Assembly (NCBI RefSeq): GCF_014595955.1
Contig: NZ_JABVCF010000008.1
Coordinates: 186,001-250,000, forward strand
Origin: Pseudaminobacter soli (ex Zhang et al. 2022)
GTDB taxonomy: Bacteria; Pseudomonadota; Alphaproteobacteria; Rhizobiales; Rhizobiaceae
Direction: 5' to 3'
Length of the DNA stretch: 64,000 nt
Positions 44,521 to 53,694 of this stretch are shown piece by piece. Position numbers and translations under genes: made by a program. The notes beneath the pieces are model-generated. The model was not told the origin of the DNA. It worked only from the letters and a program-made list of their open reading frames with translations, and made no database searches. Within the stretch, counting starts at the first letter, position 1, and every line of letters begins with the position of its first letter.

Positions 44521-45846
44521 ATGACCGGCAAGAGGATCATCGTCGTCGGCGCGGGCATCGCCGGGCTGGTCGCTGCGCGGCGGCTCAGCCAGGCCGGCCA
44601 TTCGGTGCGCGTGCTGGAGGCTGCGGAAGTAGCTGGTGGCCGTGTCGGCGACAGGGAGATTCGCGGCATCCGCTTCAATGCCGGCGCGCGACTCGTCTAC
44701 GGCTTCAGCCCGCCATTCAACGCGTTGCTCGACGAAGTCGGCCTGACAGAAGCGTTGGTCCCGGTACGCCGTCTCTCGGCCGAATGCGTCGGCACAGACG
44801 GACGCTGGACGGTGGAACTGATGCCGAGTTTGCAGAGCCTGCTCACGCCGGGCCTGTCCGTCGGCGAGCGCTTGCGCTTCCTGTCGTTCGGCCTGAACAC
44901 CCTCGCCGCGCGCCGCAGCGCCGATCCCGACGACGCGGCCTCTATGCCCGCCGCAGACGGCGTGACCTTGGCCGACCACATCCGCACTCGGCTGGGGCCG
45001 AACGTGCTAGAGCGCATGCTAGAGCCGATCTTTCGCGGCACGCGCAGTTGGAACCCGGAGGAGGTCTCGGCCGCATTCTTCGCCTCGACCGCGCCGCATC
45101 TGGTCGGGCACGACACGGTTCATGTCTTCAAGGGCGGCATGGGGCGGCTGCCCGACGCACTGGCGCGGGGCCTCGCGATCGACTGCGCCACGCGCGTCGT
45201 CGCGGTGGAAATGCATGAAAGCGGTCCCTGTCATATCCGAGCGGAACGAAACGGTGATGCGATTGGCTACGATGCCGATCTGGTCATCTGTGCCACCGAG
45301 GGCTCGGTCGCGGCCGCGCTGTTTCCCGATCTGCCGCCGGACGAGCGAGTTTTTCTCGCTGGCGTCCGCTACAATTCCCTCGGCATCGTGCATTACCGGC
45401 TAAACCGGCAGGTCGAGCCGAAAATGCAGTTCTTTACACGCGAGGCTGCCAACACCCTCACCACATGGCAGCAGGTGCCGGGCAACGAGGCGACGGGACA
45501 GGCGCCGCAACTTTACGCGCAACTTTCGCCGGAAGCGACGCACGAAGCCAAGGGGCGCGGTATGACCGACCGGCTCGACGAAGTGGTGAGTGAGCGCGTG
45601 CGCGAGCTTTATCCAAGCCTCGACCGTGACTGCGTCGATCGGCACGGCCAGTGGATCGAACGCATGCTGCCGCTCTTCTATCCGGGCTACGGCCGCGCCA
45701 TGGCCGCCTTCCGGGACCGGCAGTCGGCAACGCGGCGAAGAGTCTATTTCTGCGGCGACTATCTGGCGCAGGCGCTGGTCACGGGTGCTGCGGCGAGCGG
45801 CGAGCGCGCCGCCCGCGACATCGCCCGCCACTGGGGTGGCGGATGA
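44521..45846 (+). CDS. FAD-dependent oxidoreductase, amine oxidase/phytoene desaturase-like
   Basis: A 441-residue flavoprotein starting with the FAD motif IIVVGAGIAGLVAARRLSQAGHSVRVLEA, then GGR, the order of flavin amine oxidases, protoporphyrinogen oxidase and phytoene-desaturase-like enzymes. The C-terminal YFCGDYLAQALVTGAAASGERAA is the second FAD-contact region. It starts 25 bases after ubiD and overlaps the next gene by four bases, so it is in the ubiD operon. The substrate is not evident. Confidence 0.85.
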   Translation: MTGKRIIVVGAGIAGLVAARRLSQAGHSVRVLEAAEVAGGRVGDREIRGIRFNAGARLVYGFSPPFNALLDEVGLTEALVPVRRLSAECVGTDGRWTVELMPSLQSLLTPGLSVGERLRFLSFGLNTLAARRSADPDDAASMPAADGVTLADHIRTRLGPNVLERMLEPIFRGTRSWNPEEVSAAFFASTAPHLVGHDTVHVFKGGMGRLPDALARGLAIDCATRVVAVEMHESGPCHIRAERNGDAIGYDADLVICATEGSVAAALFPDLPPDERVFLAGVRYNSLGIVHYRLNRQVEPKMQFFTREAANTLTTWQQVPGNEATGQAPQLYAQLSPEATHEAKGRGMTDRLDEVVSERVRELYPSLDRDCVDRHGQWIERMLPLFYPGYGRAMAAFRDRQSATRRRVYFCGDYLAQALVTGAAASGERAARDIARHWGGG

Positions 45847-46379
45847 CCGCGTTCCCAGCCCATCCGGCCTGGGATTTTGTCACGCGCCTCTACGGAGCGC
45901 CGGGCATCGCGCCGGCCTGCCTGGAATTGCAGGAGCGGCATGGGATCGACGTGACGTTCATGCTGTTCTGCCTCTGGCGGGGTTCGGTGTGCGGCAGGCC
46001 GCTCGGCGACCACATGCCTGCCATCGCCACCGCAGCAAGGGAATGGCATCAAGCCGTGGTGCTGCCGGTCCGCGCCGCAAGGCGGCGTCTCAAGCCTGAC
46101 GTCGATGCTCCGAAACGGCCGGAGGCCGCCGCACTCTACAAGACTGTGCTTTCGGCAGAGATCGACTGCGAACATGCCGAACTACTGATGTTGGCAGACC
46201 GCACCGACGCGCTCTGCGGTTCGGCGGACGGTGCCGGCTCCGCCGCTGCGATGGCGGAAAATCTGGCTGGCTTCTTCAGAGCCTCTGGCGTGGAGCTCAC
46301 CTCCCGGGATCGCCCTGCCCTGACAGCCATCCTCGAAGCGGCGGGCGCCGCCTCAGAACTCGCCCGGCTCTTCCCCTGA
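45843..46379 (+). CDS. TIGR02444 family protein
   Basis: A 178-residue all-alpha protein of the TIGR02444/DUF2390 family, recognised from the N-terminal pattern WDFVTRLYGAPGIAPACLELQERHGIDVTFMLFCLW. It has no known activity. Its ATG overlaps the oxidoreductase stop by four bases, so it is translationally coupled, which suggests a partner or maturation role for that flavoprotein. A longer frame upstream is rejected. Confidence 0.8.
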   Translation: MTAFPAHPAWDFVTRLYGAPGIAPACLELQERHGIDVTFMLFCLWRGSVCGRPLGDHMPAIATAAREWHQAVVLPVRAARRRLKPDVDAPKRPEAAALYKTVLSAEIDCEHAELLMLADRTDALCGSADGAGSAAAMAENLAGFFRASGVELTSRDRPALTAILEAAGAASELARLFP

Positions 46380-46479
46380 AAGGCCTTCCGCCCAAAAGTT
46401 TCGTCCGATCGCGCAAGGCTTCGCCGTTCCGCGTCGCGCGGCCTTGTCTACAGTCCCGCCGCGCAAGACAGGAGTTGCA

Positions 46480-46860
46480 ATGAAGAACCGGATTTTCTCA
46501 GGGGCGCCCTCGGAAGAGTTCGCCGGCTATGCCAAGGCGGTCATCGACGGGCCGACCATTTATGTCTCCGGAACCCTGGGCCAGGACCCGGTCACCGGGG
46601 CGATGCCCGAGGACGCCGGGCAGCAGGCGCGCAACGCGCTGGCATCGATCGCCGCTACTTTGGAGAAGGCCGATGCCGGGCTGAAGAACGCGGTGGCCTG
46701 CCGCGTCTACATCACCGACGCGGCTTTCCTGAAGGATGTTGCGGTGGTGCTCGGCGAGACCTTTCGTGACATCCGGCCCACGAACACGCTGCTGATCTGC
46801 CAGATCCCGACGCCCGGTGCCAAAGTCGAGATCGAGGTGACTGCCTCGACCCGCGCCTGA
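46480..46860 (+). CDS. RidA-family protein
   Basis: A 126-residue RidA (YjgF/YER057c/UK114) family protein. Conserved features are the N-terminal FSGAPSEEF region, YVSGTLGQDP, the Arg in CRVYITD and the C-terminal VEIEVTAS. RidA proteins hydrolyse reactive enamine/imine intermediates, or act as hydrolases in aminophenol-type pathways. AGGAG lies five bases before the ATG at 46480. It is the last plus-strand gene before the convergent ABC cassette and is separated from TIGR02444 by about 100 bases. Confidence 0.88.
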   Translation: MKNRIFSGAPSEEFAGYAKAVIDGPTIYVSGTLGQDPVTGAMPEDAGQQARNALASIAATLEKADAGLKNAVACRVYITDAAFLKDVAVVLGETFRDIRPTNTLLICQIPTPGAKVEIEVTASTRA

Positions 46861-46891
46861 ACGCCGATCCGCCTCTTGGGGCCGCGAGAAA

Positions 46892-48196
46892 TCACTTGCC
46901 GGGGATCAGGCCCTGCGGCCTGAACCTCAGCATCAGGATCAGGATGACGCCCATCACAACGAGGCGCATGTGGGCGGCGCTGTCGATCAGATGCTGCTTG
47001 AACTGCGAACCCTCCGCCATGCCGGCAGTGATCAGGTTGATCAGGCCATTGCCCCACGGCTCCACCTGCACCCACAGGTACCAGATCAGGAAGCCGCCAA
47101 GCACGGCGCCGAGATTGCTGCCCGAACCGCCGACCACGACCATCACCCAGATAAGGAAGGTAAAACGCAGCGGCTGGTAAGCGCCGGGCGTCAGTTGGCC
47201 TTCCAGCGTGGCGAGCATGGCGCCCGCGATACCGAGCACGGCACAGCCGAGCACAAAGACCTGGAGGTGGCGGCGGGTCACGTCCTTGCCCATCGCGGCA
47301 GCCGCCACCTCGTTGTCACGGATAGCGCGCATCATGCGGCCCCACGGCGAGTTCAGCGCCGCCTGGGAAAGCCAGATCAGGATCAGCAGCACGGCGAGGA
47401 ACAAGCCGGCATAGAGCAGCTTCACGACGATACCCGAGGCGGCGGCCGGGTCGGCGCCGATACCGGACACGAAGGAGAGAAAGCCCTGGCTCTGCTGCAG
47501 GTCGATCTCGTAGGGCACCGGCCGTGGGATATCGACGATGTTCTTGACGCCGCGACCCAGCCAGTCCTCGTTCTTCAGCACTGCGATGACGATCTCGGCA
47601 ATGCCGAGCGTGGCGATGGCGAGATAATCGGAGCGCAGGCCGAGCGCGGTCTTGCCGATCAACCATCCCGCGCCGGCCGCCAGCAGGCCGCCTACCGGCC
47701 AGGAGAGCAGCACCGGCAGGCCGAGGCCACCGATGTTGCCCTGCAGCGCCGGATTGATCGCTTCGACGGCCGCCGCGGCGGGATCCAGGATCAGCCGGTA
47801 GACGACAAAGCCCGCCACCAGCAGCGGCGCCAGCGCCACGAACCGCCAGCGGCCGCGCGGCAGCATTTTGTAGACCCATGCCGCCGCGGCGATGATCAGT
47901 GCGCCGAACACCAGCGCAACCAAGATGCGGAATCCGCCAGCCTGCCAGGCGCCTTCGGTCGGCGGGATCGAGACGAGCACCGCCGCCAGTCCGCCCAGCG
48001 CCACGAAACCCATGGTGCCGACATTGTAGAGGCCCGCGTAGCCCCACTGTATGTTCACGCCCAGAGCCATGATTGCCGAGAGCAGCCCCATGTTGACGAT
48101 CGCCAGCGCGGCGTTCCAGCTCTGCGTCAGGCCCGTCGAGACGATCAGCGCGCCCACTGCGACAAACAGCAGGACATTCCTTGTCGCGACGCTCAT
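46892..48196 (-). CDS. livM: Branched-chain-type ABC transporter permease LivM
   Basis: A 434-residue permease of the LivM family, longer than typical because of extra hydrophobic sequence between residues 90 and 160. The family block IRDNEVAAAAMGKDVTRRHLQVFVLG near residue 300 and the C-terminal FRPQGLIPGK are clear. Its start overlaps the livH stop by four bases. It is the last gene of the operon binding protein, livG, livF, livH, livM. Confidence 0.92.
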   Translation of the reverse strand: MSVATRNVLLFVAVGALIVSTGLTQSWNAALAIVNMGLLSAIMALGVNIQWGYAGLYNVGTMGFVALGGLAAVLVSIPPTEGAWQAGGFRILVALVFGALIIAAAAWVYKMLPRGRWRFVALAPLLVAGFVVYRLILDPAAAAVEAINPALQGNIGGLGLPVLLSWPVGGLLAAGAGWLIGKTALGLRSDYLAIATLGIAEIVIAVLKNEDWLGRGVKNIVDIPRPVPYEIDLQQSQGFLSFVSGIGADPAAASGIVVKLLYAGLFLAVLLILIWLSQAALNSPWGRMMRAIRDNEVAAAAMGKDVTRRHLQVFVLGCAVLGIAGAMLATLEGQLTPGAYQPLRFTFLIWVMVVVGGSGSNLGAVLGGFLIWYLWVQVEPWGNGLINLITAGMAEGSQFKQHLIDSAAHMRLVVMGVILILMLRFRPQGLIPGK

Positions 48197-49203
48197 GCGG
48201 ATTTCCCCCGGAAGATGCCGGTTGGCCGGAACAGCAGGACGAGCACCAGCACGGTGAAGGAGACGGCAACCTTGTAATCCGTGGTGAGAAGCTGCGCGAG
48301 ACCGTCCGGCTGCCAGTCAACGGGAAGCAGGTAGCCGAAAACCTTCTTGAAGCTGTAGGTGACGAAAATTTCGGAGAAGGCGATGACGAAGCCGCCTGCG
48401 ACGGCGCCCAGCGGACTGCCGAAGCCGCCGACCACCGCGGCGGCAAAGATCGGCAGCAGGAGTTGGAAATAGGTGAAGGGGCGGAACGACTTGTCGAGCC
48501 CGTAAAGCACGCCGGCCAGCGTCGCCAGCGCCGCCGACAGCATCCAAACGATCATGACGACGCGCTCCGGATTGACACCCGACAGCAGGGCCAGGTTCTC
48601 GTTGTCGGAGAAGGCCCGCATGGATTTGCCGGTGCGCGTGCGTCGCAGGAACCAGTGCAGCCAGGCGACGACCAATACGATTACCACCAGCGTCACGGCT
48701 TGCGTGGTACGCAGCGCCAGCGATTCGGTCAGCCCTGTCCACTCCCGGAACTGCGCGGCGGTGAAGACGAAGCGCGCGCCATCGGCGAACTGCCGGTCAT
48801 CGACGCCGATGATGGTTCGCACGATGCCGTTCATGACGAACATGACGCCGAGCGACACCATGACGAGCGTCAGCGAGTTGACCTTGGATCTGCGGTAGTA
48901 GCGGTAGACGAGCCGGTCGGTCGCAAGCACGAAGAGCACGGCGACGACAATCCCGGCCGGAAGGGCGAGCAGCGCGGTCGGCAGGGAACCGAAGCCGATG
49001 CCCGCCGCCTGCAGTAGCCACATCACCAAGATGGTGGCCATGGTGCCAAAGGCCATGGTGTCGCCATGCGCGAAGTTTGAGAACCGCAAGATGCCATAGA
49101 CCAGCGTGGCGCCCAGTGCGCCCAGCGCGAGTTGCGCGCCATAGGTGATGCCGGGCAGCAGCACGAAGTTGGCAAAGACGACGAGCGCGTTGAGGAGGTC
49201 CAT
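48193..49203 (-). CDS. livH: Branched-chain-type ABC transporter permease LivH
   Basis: A 336-residue permease of the LivH family with about eight helices. The conserved stretches FSNFAHGDTMAFG near the N-terminus, MRAFSDNENLALLSGVNPERV in the cytoplasmic coupling loop and the C-terminal LLFRPTGIFRGK are present. It starts five bases after livF and overlaps livM by four bases. Confidence 0.93.
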   Translation of the reverse strand: MDLLNALVVFANFVLLPGITYGAQLALGALGATLVYGILRFSNFAHGDTMAFGTMATILVMWLLQAAGIGFGSLPTALLALPAGIVVAVLFVLATDRLVYRYYRRSKVNSLTLVMVSLGVMFVMNGIVRTIIGVDDRQFADGARFVFTAAQFREWTGLTESLALRTTQAVTLVVIVLVVAWLHWFLRRTRTGKSMRAFSDNENLALLSGVNPERVVMIVWMLSAALATLAGVLYGLDKSFRPFTYFQLLLPIFAAAVVGGFGSPLGAVAGGFVIAFSEIFVTYSFKKVFGYLLPVDWQPDGLAQLLTTDYKVAVSFTVLVLVLLFRPTGIFRGKSA

Positions 49204-49208
49204 GCCGG

Positions 49209-49940
49209 TCAGCCTCCCAGGAAGGTGCTGCGCACCTCGGGGTTGGCCAGCAGTTCCGCGCCGGTGCCGGTGAAGCGGTTGGCGCCCTGCACCAGCACGT
49301 AGCCGCGATTGGCGATCTCCAGCGCCTGGCGCGCGTTCTGCTCGACCATCAGCACGGTGACCCCGGTACGGGCAACGTCGATGATGCGGTCGAACAGTTC
49401 GTCCATGACGATCGGGCTGACGCCCGCGGTGGGTTCGTCGAGCAGAAGCACGCTAGGCTCCGTCATCAGCGCCCGTCCGAACGCGACCTGCTGTCGCTGG
49501 CCGCCCGAGAGTTCGCCCGCGGCCTGGCGGCGCTTCTGCTTCAGGATCGGAAACAGCGCATAGACCTGCTCCATGGTCGGACGAAAATCGTCGCGCCGCA
49601 GGAAGGCGCCCATTTCGAGGTTTTCTTCCACGGTCATGGAGGTGAAGACGTTCTCAGTCTGCGGCACGAAGGCCATGCCCTTGGCGACGCGTTCCTGCGG
49701 TTGCAGGCGGCTGATGTCCTCGCCGGCCAGCCAGACGCTGCCCTCCCTGAGCCGCAACATGCCGAAGACCGCCTTCATGGCGGTGGACTTGCCCGCGCCA
49801 TTGGGTCCGACGATGACCGCGATCTCGCCCTTCTCGACCGCGATGGTGCAGCCGTTCAGGATGTCGGCCCCGCCATAGCCGCCGGTCATTGCCCGGCCGA
49901 TCAGGAACGGGGTCGTGCTGCCGCCGGGCACTTCCCTCAT
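49209..49940 (-). CDS. livF: Branched-chain-type ABC transporter ATP-binding protein LivF
   Basis: A 243-residue ATPase with Walker A GPNGAGKST, signature LSGGQRQQVAFGRAL and Walker B VLLLDEPTAGVSP, all in the LivF style. The start overlaps the livG stop by four bases. It pairs with LivG to power the permease heterodimer. Confidence 0.93.
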   Translation of the reverse strand: MREVPGGSTTPFLIGRAMTGGYGGADILNGCTIAVEKGEIAVIVGPNGAGKSTAMKAVFGMLRLREGSVWLAGEDISRLQPQERVAKGMAFVPQTENVFTSMTVEENLEMGAFLRRDDFRPTMEQVYALFPILKQKRRQAAGELSGGQRQQVAFGRALMTEPSVLLLDEPTAGVSPIVMDELFDRIIDVARTGVTVLMVEQNARQALEIANRGYVLVQGANRFTGTGAELLANPEVRSTFLGG

Positions 49941-50746
49941 GGTGCAGTTGCCCCGAGCACGGCGGGACCGGCCGCGACTACCCTGTTCTTGAGGCCGGTG
50001 CCGAGATAGGCTTCGATCACCTGCTCGTTGCGGATGATCTCGGCCGGCGCACCGCGCGCCAGCACCTTGCCCTCGGCCATGACGATGACGCTGTCGCAGA
50101 GGCGCGCAATGAAATCCATGTCGTGCTCGACGACGCAGAAGGTATAGCCGCGCTCCTTGTTGAGGCGAACGATCGCGTCCCCGATGGTCTTGAGCAGCGT
50201 CCGGTTCACGCCGGCGCCCACCTCGTCCAGAAAGACGGCGCGGGCGTCCACCATCATGGTGCGGCCAAGTTCGAGCAACTTCTTCTGACCACCCGACATG
50301 GTGCCGGCCCGCTCGTCGCGCAGATGGGTCAGTGTCAGGAATTCAAGCACATCCTCGGCCTTCGCGCGCAGGCGTTCCTCCTCCCGAGCGATGCCGCTGC
50401 GATTGGTCCAAGTGCTCCACAGGCTTTCGCCGATCTGGTTGCCGGGCACCATCATCAGGTTTTCCAGCACGCTCATGGAGGAGAATTCCCGGGCGATCTG
50501 AAAGGTTCTCAGCAGGCCCTTGGCGAACAGTTCGTGCGGCGGCAGGCCGGTGATGTCCTCCCCGCCCATCGTCACCCTGCCGGACGTTGGCGGGTAAAGC
50601 CCGGCGATGACGTTGAAGAGCGTCGACTTGCCGGCGCCGTTCGGGCCGATCAGCCCGGTGATCTTCCCGGCCGGGATCTCCAGTGAAACGCCGTCGACGG
50701 CATGGAAGCCGCCGAAATGCTTGTGGACGTCGTGGCAAATTATCAT
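49937..50746 (-). CDS. livG: Branched-chain-type ABC transporter ATP-binding protein LivG
   Basis: A 269-residue ATPase with Walker A GPNGAGKST, the LivG-type inserts around LLRTFQIAREFSSMSVLEN, signature MSGGQKKLLELGRTM and Walker B AVFLDEVGAGVN, where the usual EPT is EVG. The C-terminal helix ends EAYLG. A longer upstream frame is rejected because the conserved start MIICHDVHKHFGG is at 50746. It is separated from the binding-protein gene by 94 bases carrying a strong hairpin. Confidence 0.92.
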   Translation of the reverse strand: MIICHDVHKHFGGFHAVDGVSLEIPAGKITGLIGPNGAGKSTLFNVIAGLYPPTSGRVTMGGEDITGLPPHELFAKGLLRTFQIAREFSSMSVLENLMMVPGNQIGESLWSTWTNRSGIAREEERLRAKAEDVLEFLTLTHLRDERAGTMSGGQKKLLELGRTMMVDARAVFLDEVGAGVNRTLLKTIGDAIVRLNKERGYTFCVVEHDMDFIARLCDSVIVMAEGKVLARGAPAEIIRNEQVIEAYLGTGLKNRVVAAGPAVLGATAP

Positions 50747-50798
50747 TGGTGTCTCGGCGATCCCCTCACCGCCGCGTCGTTCGCTGCCAGCGAAACAG

Positions 50799-50828
50799 CA
50801 TGGCCCGCCGCTGGTGCGGCGGGCCATG
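50799..50828. terminator. Strong intercistronic hairpin after the Liv binding-protein gene
   Basis: CATGGCCCGCCGC and GCGGCGGGCCATG form a perfect 13-base stem with a four-base loop TGGT, 12 bases after the stop codon of the binding-protein gene on the minus strand. No T-run follows, so it is probably a stabiliser or attenuator that raises binding protein over transporter subunits. Confidence 0.7.
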
Positions 50829-50840
50829 CATCGCAAAGCC

Positions 50841-52025
50841 TCAGTGGAACTTGACGGTTTTCATCTCGCCGTTTTCGACGACGATCTCGCGGTAGGAGCC
50901 GGCGCTTTCGCCCTTGCCGATGAACTCCACTGCCGAGCCGCCGACATAGTCGATATCGCCGCCTTCCTTCAGGATCTTGAGGCCCTTGGCGAGTTCGCCG
51001 GGGTAGATCTTTTCGCCTGGCGCGTTGACCACGTCCATGATCTTGCCCTTGTAGTCCGCCGGCTTGGCAGAACCCGCCGCCTGCATGGCGAGCATCATGA
51101 TGGCTGCCGCGTCGTAGGTCTCCGGCACGAAGGTGGCGTTGCCATCGATCCCGGCAGCCTTGGTCATTTCCAGCAGCGTCGCCGCACCGGGACTATCGGA
51201 GCCTGGACGATCGCCGAAGGCGCCGTCGAGTTGCGAGCCGAACTTCGCCAGCAGACTCTCGCCCCACATGCCGTTCGGGAACACGAATTTGGAAAAGGCG
51301 CCAGTATCGAGCACCGTCTGCACGATTCCGGCACCGCCCTGGTCGGCATAGCCGGCCACCACGATCGCATCGCCGCCGGCAGAGGCCAGCGCACCAACCT
51401 CGGCCGAATAGTCGCCCTTGCCGTCCTCATGTGGGGCGCTCAGCGTGATCTTGCCGCCGAGTTTCTCGAATGCTGACTGGATCGAGGAGGCGATCCCCTT
51501 GCCATAGTCGTTGTTCGTGTAGCTGATCACGGCTGACTTGACGCCGCGATCGGTCATGATCTGAGCCAGGATCTCGCCTTCGCGGGCATCCGACGGCGCG
51601 GTGCGATAAAACAAGCCCTTGCTGTCGATGGTCGACAGGCCCGGCGACGTGGCCGACGGCGAGATCAGCACCATGCCGTTCGGGATCGCGACATTGGTCA
51701 GGACCGCGCTGGTCGCGCCCGAGCAGGTCGGGCCGATGATGCCGGACACCTTGTCCGACGTCACCAAGCGCTCCGCAGCCGCAGTCGCGGCACCGGCGTC
51801 GATGCAGGTCTCATCGTTGCGGACCGGGACCACCTTGGCACCATCCAGGAAAAGGCCAGAATCGCTGACCTCCTTCATGGCCAGTTCGGCGGCCTGCGCC
51901 ATCGGCGGCGTCAGCGTCTCGATGGGCCCGGTGAATCCCATTTCGATGCCGATCTTGACGTCTTCCGCCCGCGCGGCAGTCGCCAGCACGAGGCATGAAA
52001 CCGATGCGATAAGTAACTTTCTCAT
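50841..52025 (-). CDS. Branched-chain-type ABC substrate-binding protein
   Basis: A 394-residue family 6 (LivK-like) periplasmic binding protein. A signal peptide ends near ARA-ED (residues 1-20), and the ligand domain starts KIGIEMGFTGPIETLTPPM. The segment around GIIGPTCSGATSAVLTNV contacts the ligand alpha-carboxylate or amino group in LivK relatives. An ATG seven codons upstream (52046) is an alternative start. Systems of this type also import aromatic and dicarboxylic acids, so with UbiD/UbiX next door the ligand may be the acid that is decarboxylated. That link is inferred. The 268 bases upstream to the cold-shock gene are AT-richer and hold the promoter region, but no clear motif. Confidence 0.9.
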   Translation of the reverse strand: MRKLLIASVSCLVLATAARAEDVKIGIEMGFTGPIETLTPPMAQAAELAMKEVSDSGLFLDGAKVVPVRNDETCIDAGAATAAAERLVTSDKVSGIIGPTCSGATSAVLTNVAIPNGMVLISPSATSPGLSTIDSKGLFYRTAPSDAREGEILAQIMTDRGVKSAVISYTNNDYGKGIASSIQSAFEKLGGKITLSAPHEDGKGDYSAEVGALASAGGDAIVVAGYADQGGAGIVQTVLDTGAFSKFVFPNGMWGESLLAKFGSQLDGAFGDRPGSDSPGAATLLEMTKAAGIDGNATFVPETYDAAAIMMLAMQAAGSAKPADYKGKIMDVVNAPGEKIYPGELAKGLKILKEGGDIDYVGGSAVEFIGKGESAGSYREIVVENGEMKTVKFH

Positions 52026-52293
52026 TTTCTCCCCCAGAATTCCCACTCTCTATGATTGCAGCACAAGCTGGGATTTCCCCCCTGGAAGCCCAATCTGCAA
52101 TATTCGGCTTCCTACTATGTGCGCTGGCAACAGTGATGTCACATTATGGCATGTTGGAGAAAGCTGGCATTTTGTTGATTTCGGTTTTTTGGCGAAGATT
52201 CCGACTTTTCCCCACATCGTCGAATGGTCGTCCAGCCCCAGGCAAGTACCATCGCCTGGAGAGGACTGAGCCCCTCGGTCCCCCGACGCCTGC

Positions 52294-52902
52294 TCAGACA
52301 GGCCGGATACTGCGGGCTTCCAGTCCCTTCTGCCCCTGCGCATAGGTCATCAGCACCCGCTGACCTTCAACGAGGGTACTCATGCCGGATCGGTTCAGGG
52401 CAGAGGCGTGGACGAACACGTCCTTCCCGCCTTCGGCACGGCAGATGAAGCCGAAGCCCTTGTCGGCGTTATACCACTTTACGGTACCCTCCCCTTCCTG
52501 CTCAGAGGAATTTGGCTGAAAAGAACGCTCGGATGCGGGACGACGCGATAGATTCAAGTCCGGCGTCGCCGGACCTGCGTCCAGAACCTCGAGCACCTGC
52601 GACACCTGCTTGCCTCGCGCAGCGTCCTGCAGGGTCACTTTTATCTGCGCTCCCTTCGGAACGCTGTTGTGTCCAGCAGCTTCCAGCGCACGGATGTGCA
52701 GAAACGCTTCTGATCCATCGACTGTCCTGATGAAGCCGAAGCCCTTGTCGGGGTTGAACCACAGGACTTCAGCATCGATGGGATCTAAGACTGCTGGCGT
52801 CGGGCGCTGAAAATAGCTTGGCCCTTCTAGCGGCTCCAGAAATGAAGGCAGGTCACCGGGAAAGTCGCGGCGACGTTCTCTCTTGCTTACCTTATTACCC
52901 AT
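52294..52902 (-). CDS. Cold-shock protein with two CSD domains
   Basis: A 202-residue nucleic-acid-binding protein with two cold-shock domains. The first (about residues 43-110) has the RNP1-like DKGFGFI and AFLHI; the second (about 137-202) has the canonical KWYNADKGFGFI and VFVHASAL. A basic, Pro-rich N-terminal tail precedes them. Double-CSD proteins are common in alphaproteobacteria and act as RNA chaperones in cold or stationary phase. An imperfect FNR-like site lies about 90 bases upstream. Confidence 0.93.
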   Translation of the reverse strand: MGNKVSKRERRRDFPGDLPSFLEPLEGPSYFQRPTPAVLDPIDAEVLWFNPDKGFGFIRTVDGSEAFLHIRALEAAGHNSVPKGAQIKVTLQDAARGKQVSQVLEVLDAGPATPDLNLSRRPASERSFQPNSSEQEGEGTVKWYNADKGFGFICRAEGGKDVFVHASALNRSGMSTLVEGQRVLMTYAQGQKGLEARSIRPV

Positions 52903-53043
52903 TGATGTCTCGTTCTGAGTGATTGATGGTCCGAACCAGCACTGGCGCGTAGCTCAACGCCACGATGACAGGATGAACGGGAGTTCGGCATTGACAATTA
53001 TCATTTCGTCGAGCGCGCGCTAGGCCATAAGATAGATGATCCG

Positions 53044-53694
53044 CTACGGCGCCGGCCAACGTTGCAGCGCTTCCCGCCCTGCCGAGGTGAGTTCGTAGAG
53101 CCCTCGCTCCGCCCGATTGAACCAGCCATAGACATTGCGGTGCAAGATCTTCTGGGCATTGGGTGCAGTGGGCTTGAGATCCCGCGGCCGGCGTGGTCCC
53201 TCCGACAATGCTTCAGCGCAGGCGAGCGCCTCCTGCCTGTAGGCGGTCATGATCGGCTGCCGCGAGCCGCCACCGACGGTTGGATCGCCCCTTCTGCGGC
53301 GATGCTCCTCGATGAGACGCGACCTGCGCTTCGGGTCACGCCGCGGTGGCGGGGCGGCGGGGCTGAGCAGGAGTTCGACGTTCTCTCCCCGCACCCCCAA
53401 CAATCCGAAGCCCAGCCTCCGGCAGAGAGCTCTGAAGCGAGGATCATCTTCACGACCTCTGCCATTCGATGAGAGCCTGGCGGCAAGCCACACCTCGTCG
53501 CAGGCAACGGCCCGATCGACTCCCTGAAGGAGGAGTTCGAGATTGAACTGCAGCTTCATCTCGCAGACGATCACCACCGGCGGATCGCCATCGGCCAACG
53601 CCACGATATCGCAGCCGCTGACCTCGCCCTTCACGGCATAGCCGAGGCTCTCGAGGAAGCGTTTCAGGGGCGGGTAGAGGGACGTCTCGGACAC
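53044..53694 (-). CDS. DUF2161 family protein, putative PD-(D/E)XK phosphodiesterase
   Basis: A 216-residue protein of the DUF2161 family. The N-terminal SETSLYPPLKRFLESLGYAVKGEV followed by CDIVAL and VVIVCEMKLQFNLEL shows a D...E-x-K arrangement of the PD-(D/E)XK nuclease fold. The C-terminal part (about residues 140-216) looks like a basic winged-helix segment. The GTG at 53694 with GAGAGG upstream is chosen because homologues begin there; the frame is open to an ATG at 53781. Function in cells is not known. Confidence 0.75.
   Translation of the reverse strand: MSETSLYPPLKRFLESLGYAVKGEVSGCDIVALADGDPPVVIVCEMKLQFNLELLLQGVDRAVACDEVWLAARLSSNGRGREDDPRFRALCRRLGFGLLGVRGENVELLLSPAAPPPRRDPKRRSRLIEEHRRRRGDPTVGGGSRQPIMTAYRQEALACAEALSEGPRRPRDLKPTAPNAQKILHRNVYGWFNRAERGLYELTSAGREALQRWPAP

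Noticed and set aside
52991-53004. TTGACAATTATCAT as a further FNR box upstream of the double cold-shock gene
   Set aside because: It breaks the palindrome at the outer position of both halves; AT-rich chance match or ordinary promoter element is as likely.
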